Source: Bacteroidales bacterium (GTDB lineage: Bacteria > Bacteroidota > Bacteroidia > Bacteroidales > UBA4181). Taken from it: 64,000 bases of DNA. Shown here piece after piece: positions 60,256 to 64,000 of the stretch. The stretch's first letter is position 1; each line of letters begins with the position of its first letter. The stretch spans positions 1 through 64,000 of the forward strand of contig JAFWVY010000036.1 in assembly GCA_017523725.1 (NCBI GenBank), read 5' to 3'. The position numbers were made by a program, and so were the translations under genes. Under the pieces are notes generated by a model. The model ran no database searches. It was not told the DNA's origin and saw only the letters and a list, made by a program, of their open reading frames with translations.

Positions 60256-61395
60256 TCAGAATATCTCGCCGCCCCATAGCATTCGCAGGAAATCGAGCAC
60301 ATTAATAAGCTCAATACCATCAACTTGCCTTGTTATAGGCTCTAATGACACAAGAATCAGGCGGCAGCCGGGATGCTCTTCTTTAAATGCCTTGAGACCG
60401 GTCTTATGTTTGGCCTTTACTTGCTCGGATGATTTGATTTCGATGGCAATCCTGGCATCCCCGATGACGGCGTCGACTTCCTTCCTGTCGTATGTGCGCC
60501 AGTAGGAAATGACGTCCTTTTTGTCGTTATATCCTTTATAGGCAATAATTTCCTGCATTACAAAATGCTCAAAGGCGTGACCGTATTCGTCGGTGCCGCG
60601 CCGAAGCGAATGGCGGTCCATAAGATAGTTGGCAACCCCCACATCAAAGTAGTAGAAACGGGGGGATTGGACGACCTTACGCTTGACTGCCTTCCTGTAC
60701 GCCGGAATTTCATAACCGATCAAGGTGTCATAGAGTATCTGGAAATATGATTGTACCGTTTTGACAGAAACGCCACAGTCTGAAGCGATGTTGGAATAGT
60801 TCAGAATCTCTCCGTCAGAAATGGCAGCCACCTCCATAAAACGTTCGAAAGCATCAAGTTCCCTGACTTCACCTTCCTCACGAATCTCTTCGTTGAGATA
60901 TACCTCCACATATCCCTTCAGTCGCTTGGTGGCATCCGCCACCATATAATGGCGCGGAAGCATTCCGTTCTGGACTGCCCGGTCAAGTTGGAAATCTGTC
61001 ACTTCCGGCCAGACAAGCGGATAAAATGTTTCCGGGATGGCACGGCCGCCAAGGGTATTTGCTCCGGATTTCTTCAGTTTCCGGGCACTGGAACCGCTGA
61101 GAATGAACCATAATCCCTTCTCAACCATCAAAGTATGGACAATATCCAACAATTCAGGCACTTTCTGAATCTCATCTATGATGACCAACGTGCCTGCCGG
61201 TTTGTCCCAAAGGGCTTCCTTCAGGGAATTTGGATTCCTTTTGAAGCCTTTTCTCACATCTGGATCCAGCAAATCGTAGTAAATACGGCCTTTGTACCTC
61301 TCTTTTAAAAGGGTGGATTTTCCTGTCTGACGTGCACCAAACAGGAACATTCCCTCATCTAACTTGCTCTCAATATTGAAGATACGCTTATACAT
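60256..61395 (-). CDS. AAA-family ATPase with DUF4143
   Basis: 379 aa. N-terminal AAA_14 ATPase: Walker A FGARQTGKSTLLK, Walker B LVIIDEIQKVPEL, and SGSSARKLKKSG sensor-like region. The C-terminal DUF4143 part (about 190-330) has YEIPAYRKAVKRKVVQSPRFYYFDVGVANYLM. The end has a PD-(D/E)xK-like stretch VDAVIGDARIAIEIKSSEQVKAKH. Such genes are common, often in genomic islands; their cellular role is not established. Promoter and inverted repeat at 61418-61448. Confidence 0.88.
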   Translation of the reverse strand: MYKRIFNIESKLDEGMFLFGARQTGKSTLLKERYKGRIYYDLLDPDVRKGFKRNPNSLKEALWDKPAGTLVIIDEIQKVPELLDIVHTLMVEKGLWFILSGSSARKLKKSGANTLGGRAIPETFYPLVWPEVTDFQLDRAVQNGMLPRHYMVADATKRLKGYVEVYLNEEIREEGEVRELDAFERFMEVAAISDGEILNYSNIASDCGVSVKTVQSYFQILYDTLIGYEIPAYRKAVKRKVVQSPRFYYFDVGVANYLMDRHSLRRGTDEYGHAFEHFVMQEIIAYKGYNDKKDVISYWRTYDRKEVDAVIGDARIAIEIKSSEQVKAKHKTGLKAFKEEHPGCRLILVSLEPITRQVDGIELINVLDFLRMLWGGEIF

Positions 61396-61417
61396 AATTC
61401 ACTTGATTTCCTTTATT

Positions 61418-61448
61418 ACTCCACAAATTTATAATAAATCATGGAGTA
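61418..61448. promoter_or_regulatory. Inverted repeat and -7-like boxes before the AAA/DUF4143 gene
   Basis: TACTCCA (61418-61424) and TGGAGTA (61442-61448) form an inverted repeat, and on the minus strand TAAATTTG appears twice (61431-61424 and 61461-61454). One may be the -7 box of the AAA gene; the repeat could be an operator. Speculative. Confidence 0.35.
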
Positions 61449-61523
61449 TAGTCGCAAATTTATAAAAAAAATTTGGAATAAATGTGTATTTCTTAGAAAA
61501 ATCTGCCCGAAGCCCCTGACCGC

Positions 61524-62582
61524 TCAGATTCTGGCGGCAATCCAGTCGCCCACTTCGGAGGTGGTGTGCCCGGCGCCTTCGGGTGCGAGGTCCTGGGTGA
61601 CGAATCCTTCGGCGAAGGACTGTTCGCAGGCGCCCTGGACCGCCTTCGCTTCTTCGGTCCATCCGAATGCGTAGTCGAGCATCATGGCGGCCGACAGGAT
61701 CATGGCCACGGGATTGGCTATGTTGCGGCCTTTGGCCTGCGGATATGAGCCATGCACCGGCTCGAACAGACAGTGTCCGCTGCCGAGCGACGCCGACGGC
61801 AGGATGCCCATCGAGCCCGCCACGGCGGCAGCCAAGTCGGTCAGGATATCCCCGAACATATTCTCCGTCAGGATGACATCGAAAACGGCAGGATTCGTCA
61901 CGAGCTGCATGGCGGCATTGTCCACGAACAGAAAGTCGAGCTGCACGCCCGGGTAGTCGGCCTGCAACTGCTGTACTTCGTCCCGCCACAGGCGTGACGT
62001 CTCGAGGATGTTCGATTTGTCCACCAGTGTCAGGCGGCCTCTGCGCCCCATGGCTGTTTCGAAAGCCAGCCGGGCGATGCGGCGGATCTCCTCGCGCGAA
62101 TAGATGCAGGTGTCGAAGGCACCGTCGTCCCCTTCCCTGCCGCGCCGGCCGAAATACAGGCCGCCGGTCAGCTCGCGGAAGACCACGAAATCCACGCCGT
62201 CGAGCCGTTCGGGCCGGAGTGGCGAGCAACGGCGCAAGGCTGGATAGCAGACTGTGGGACGGATGTTGGCGAAAAGGCCAAGCTGTTTGCGCATGGCCAG
62301 AAGGCCCTGCTCCGGACGTATGCCGGCTTTCGGGTTGAGGTCGTAGGCCGGATCGCCCACGGCGCCGAACAACACCGCATCGGAGGCGAGACAGATGCGG
62401 TGGGTTCCTTCCGGATACGGATTGCCGACCGCCGCAATGGCCGTTGCGCCGACCAATGCCGTTTCATAACAGAACGAGCGGCCGAACCGACGTCCGACGG
62501 CATCCAGCACTTTGACGGCTTCCGCCATGACCTCCGGGCCGATGCCGTCACCCGGCAGCAGCGCGATATGTTTGACCTCCAT
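61524..62582 (-). CDS. leuB: 3-isopropylmalate dehydrogenase
   Basis: 352 aa. Oxidative decarboxylation in leucine synthesis. Visible: ALLPGDGIGPEVMAEAVKVLD, AVGDPAYD near the substrate site, RPTVCYPALRRCSPLR, VREL-type FRELTGGLYFGRRG, TLVDKSNILETSRLWRD and DAVI-type NPAVFDVILTENMFGDILTDLAAAVAGSMGILPSASLG. No leuA, leuC or leuD lies in the window. It follows the mlaD-like gene after 39 nt, so it may be co-transcribed. Confidence 0.95.
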   Translation of the reverse strand: MEVKHIALLPGDGIGPEVMAEAVKVLDAVGRRFGRSFCYETALVGATAIAAVGNPYPEGTHRICLASDAVLFGAVGDPAYDLNPKAGIRPEQGLLAMRKQLGLFANIRPTVCYPALRRCSPLRPERLDGVDFVVFRELTGGLYFGRRGREGDDGAFDTCIYSREEIRRIARLAFETAMGRRGRLTLVDKSNILETSRLWRDEVQQLQADYPGVQLDFLFVDNAAMQLVTNPAVFDVILTENMFGDILTDLAAAVAGSMGILPSASLGSGHCLFEPVHGSYPQAKGRNIANPVAMILSAAMMLDYAFGWTEEAKAVQGACEQSFAEGFVTQDLAPEGAGHTTSEVGDWIAARI

Positions 62583-62621
62583 GGGTGTAACTATGAGAAC
62601 CTGCCGGCAACCGGCCAGGCG

Positions 62622-63542
62622 TTATTTCTGTTTGACTTTGCGTTCGAAGACAGAGAACTGTACGTAATCACGCGGATGCGCCTTGATGTCCTTGATCAGG
62701 GCGTCCAGGTCGTCCACGGAATTCTGCAGCGACCGGTGCAGCTCGTCGCTGTTCAGCAGCTTGCCCGCGGTCCCTTCTTCCGAATTGAGCTGGTCGATGG
62801 CTGTCTGGAGAGACGCCACCGCACCGTTCACCTGTTGAATGAGTTCCTGCCAGCCCGCACCCGCCAGTTCTTCCGAAAGCGAATCGACGTTTTCGAGGAT
62901 GCCGGTGATGTGTTCGTCCTGCCCTTTCAGCGTCGCGGACAGCGATTCGAGGTTCCCGACCAGTGCCGTCATCCGGGGACGCAGGGCGCTGACCATCTCG
63001 TCGAACTCCGACACGATATGTTTTACGTTGTCCTGGGTGTCGGTGTCCAGAATCCGGTTGATCCGCGCCACCATCGTGTCGATCGAAGCCAGCGTCACGG
63101 TTGCCTTCTCGGCGGCCGGCGCCAGACGGGCCGTCAGACCAGAAATCATGTCGTTTTCCAGAATGCCCCGCAGCGTGTCGCCCGGCGACGCAAACTGCTG
63201 GCTGTCACCCCATACGAGGCGCACCGCCTTGGTGCCCAGCAAGTCGGCACTGCAGATTTCCATGACGGAGTTCTGCGGCACCTGCAACGACTTCTTGACG
63301 TTGATTTCCACCACGATGCGCGACATGTCGCCATGCAGCACCGAAATGTCGCCCACATAGCCGACCGTCATGCCGTTGGTCATCACCGGGCTCGATTTCT
63401 GCAGGCCGTTGACATCCGGATAGACGGCATAATACGCTCGCGACGAGGTGAAAACATCCTTGCCTTTCAAAAAATTCAGGCCCATGATGAATGCCACGAA
63501 AATGACAACCGCCACCAGACCTATTCTGATTTCCTTCTGCAT
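62622..63542 (-). CDS. MlaD-type MCE-domain protein
   Basis: 306 aa. N-terminal membrane anchor (GLVAVVIFVAFIMGLNFL), MCE domain (about 35-115: YPDVNGLQKSSPVMTNGMTVGYVGDI) and a long C-terminal helical region of about 150 residues (VSEFDEMVSALRPRMTALVGNLESLSATLKG). Substrate-binding component of a lipid (phospholipid) transporter at the inner membrane, facing the periplasm. It lies directly downstream of the amidase gene, a common Bacteroidota order. Confidence 0.88.
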   Translation of the reverse strand: MQKEIRIGLVAVVIFVAFIMGLNFLKGKDVFTSSRAYYAVYPDVNGLQKSSPVMTNGMTVGYVGDISVLHGDMSRIVVEINVKKSLQVPQNSVMEICSADLLGTKAVRLVWGDSQQFASPGDTLRGILENDMISGLTARLAPAAEKATVTLASIDTMVARINRILDTDTQDNVKHIVSEFDEMVSALRPRMTALVGNLESLSATLKGQDEHITGILENVDSLSEELAGAGWQELIQQVNGAVASLQTAIDQLNSEEGTAGKLLNSDELHRSLQNSVDDLDALIKDIKAHPRDYVQFSVFERKVKQK

Positions 63543-63553
63543 ATCGGTTTCTT

Positions 63554-64000
63554 TTATTGTCCTGCTTCGCGGCGGGCCTCCTGCAGCGGCATGGGCACGC
63601 CGTTCTTAAAGGCCGTGACGAAGGCGTCCGGGAACGTCTTGCGCACGGTGGCGAGCCGGGCTGCCGCCTCGGCATAGACCGGTGAGCGGAACGCTACGTA
63701 TTTGTAGGAATTCGCCGAGACCTTCACCTCGGCAATGCCTTGATAATTTTTCAGTTCACGGGAGTTGAGCGGCACGGCACGGGTGGACGAGAGCACCTGT
63801 ACGGCGAACTCGATGCCGGAGGCCGGCCGGGAGGCTGCAGCCTGCCCGGCCGCCGTTGTTGCCGGCTGAGCGGCGGGTTGTCCCGATGCCGGCTGAGTTG
63901 CCGCAGTTTGCGTGGCAGACTGTCCTGCGGACGCAGAAGCAGAGCTTTGAGCACCGGTCTGTCCGGCTGCGGCCGACGCCGGTTTCTCTTCCACCACAGA
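63554..64000 (-). CDS. N-acetylmuramoyl-L-alanine amidase, C-terminal end (partial)
   Basis: Only the C-terminal 148 residues or so are in the window. A Gln/Ala/Ser/Pro/Thr-rich linker (SASASAGQSATQTAATQPASG) is followed by a SPOR-like domain: EFAVQVLSSTRAVPLNSREL, VKVSANSYKYVAFRSPVYAEA, and FPDAFVTAFKNGVPMPLQEARREAG, which matches the C-terminus of Bacteroidota amidases encoded before MlaD. The catalytic domain and start lie beyond 64000. Confidence 0.72.
   Translation of the reverse strand, partial: SVVEEKPASAAAGQTGAQSSASASAGQSATQTAATQPASGQPAAQPATTAAGQAAASRPASGIEFAVQVLSSTRAVPLNSRELKNYQGIAEVKVSANSYKYVAFRSPVYAEAAARLATVRKTFPDAFVTAFKNGVPMPLQEARREAGQ

Noticed and set aside
1-64000. CRISPR array or Cas genes near the TPR-CHAT gene
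   Set aside because: No regularly spaced repeats and no Cas-like proteins were seen, although TPR-CHAT suggests Craspase.

Overview
The window looks like a chromosome segment of a fairly GC-rich member of the Bacteroidales (Bacteroidota). The evidence is the gene content (SufBCDS, DUF5687 ABC permease, BT_3928-type DoxX protein, NamZ/DUF1343, amidase-MlaD pair), the long-form HisG, and repeated Bacteroidota-type promoters (TAnnTTTG -7 boxes, a few with a TTG/TTTG about 19-20 nt upstream). I cannot name the genus.

Layout. 1-1162: the end of an integrated small ssDNA phage (Microviridae, Alpavirinae-like). It has the N-terminus of the major capsid protein, three small genes and the 3' end of a probable Rep gene, and it abuts a dif-like XerC/XerD site. 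1.2-4.8 kb: rnpB (RNase P RNA), queA and recQ. 4.8-14.6 kb: a complete histidine operon, hisG-D-C-B-(aldo/keto reductase)-(miaB)-H-A-F-IE, preceded by a His-rich leader peptide and an attenuator. 14.6-34.4 kb: an AlbA_2 regulator, a secreted nuclease, a lipoprotein, a GH2 glycosidase, an M16-like protein, sufBCDS, an XRE regulator, NamZ, an ABC exporter, two tRNA-Leu genes, a DoxX-type protein and an MscS channel. 34.5-40 kb: two AbiE-type (type IV) toxin-antitoxin modules around an ion channel, nadA and an HD protein. 40-42.8 kb: small genes, a frameshifted IS256-family element and an older fragment of a relative. 42.8-60.2 kb: an AT-richer accessory island. 60.2-64 kb: an AAA/DUF4143 ATPase, leuB, an MlaD-type protein and the end of an amidase gene.

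The most interesting part is 46.5-56.3 kb. One operon encodes a secreted caspase-like protease (C14), an ECF sigma factor, a single-pass membrane anti-sigma-like protein, a secreted TPR-CHAT protease and an ADP-ribosyltransferase-like protein. The same region has three copies of a bipartite promoter, GGTTACC-N13-CGACATA, identical in both boxes and in spacing. They lie before a J-domain/membrane-protein operon, a secreted 25-residue-repeat protein operon and a divergent membrane-protein gene. I infer a self-contained system: envelope caspase-clan proteases act on the anti-sigma factor, sigma is freed, and a local regulon is switched on. This resembles the Craspase (TPR-CHAT/Csx30/RpoE) logic but has no CRISPR locus in the window.

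Functions are inferred by reading the sequence. No database search, structure prediction or experiment was possible.
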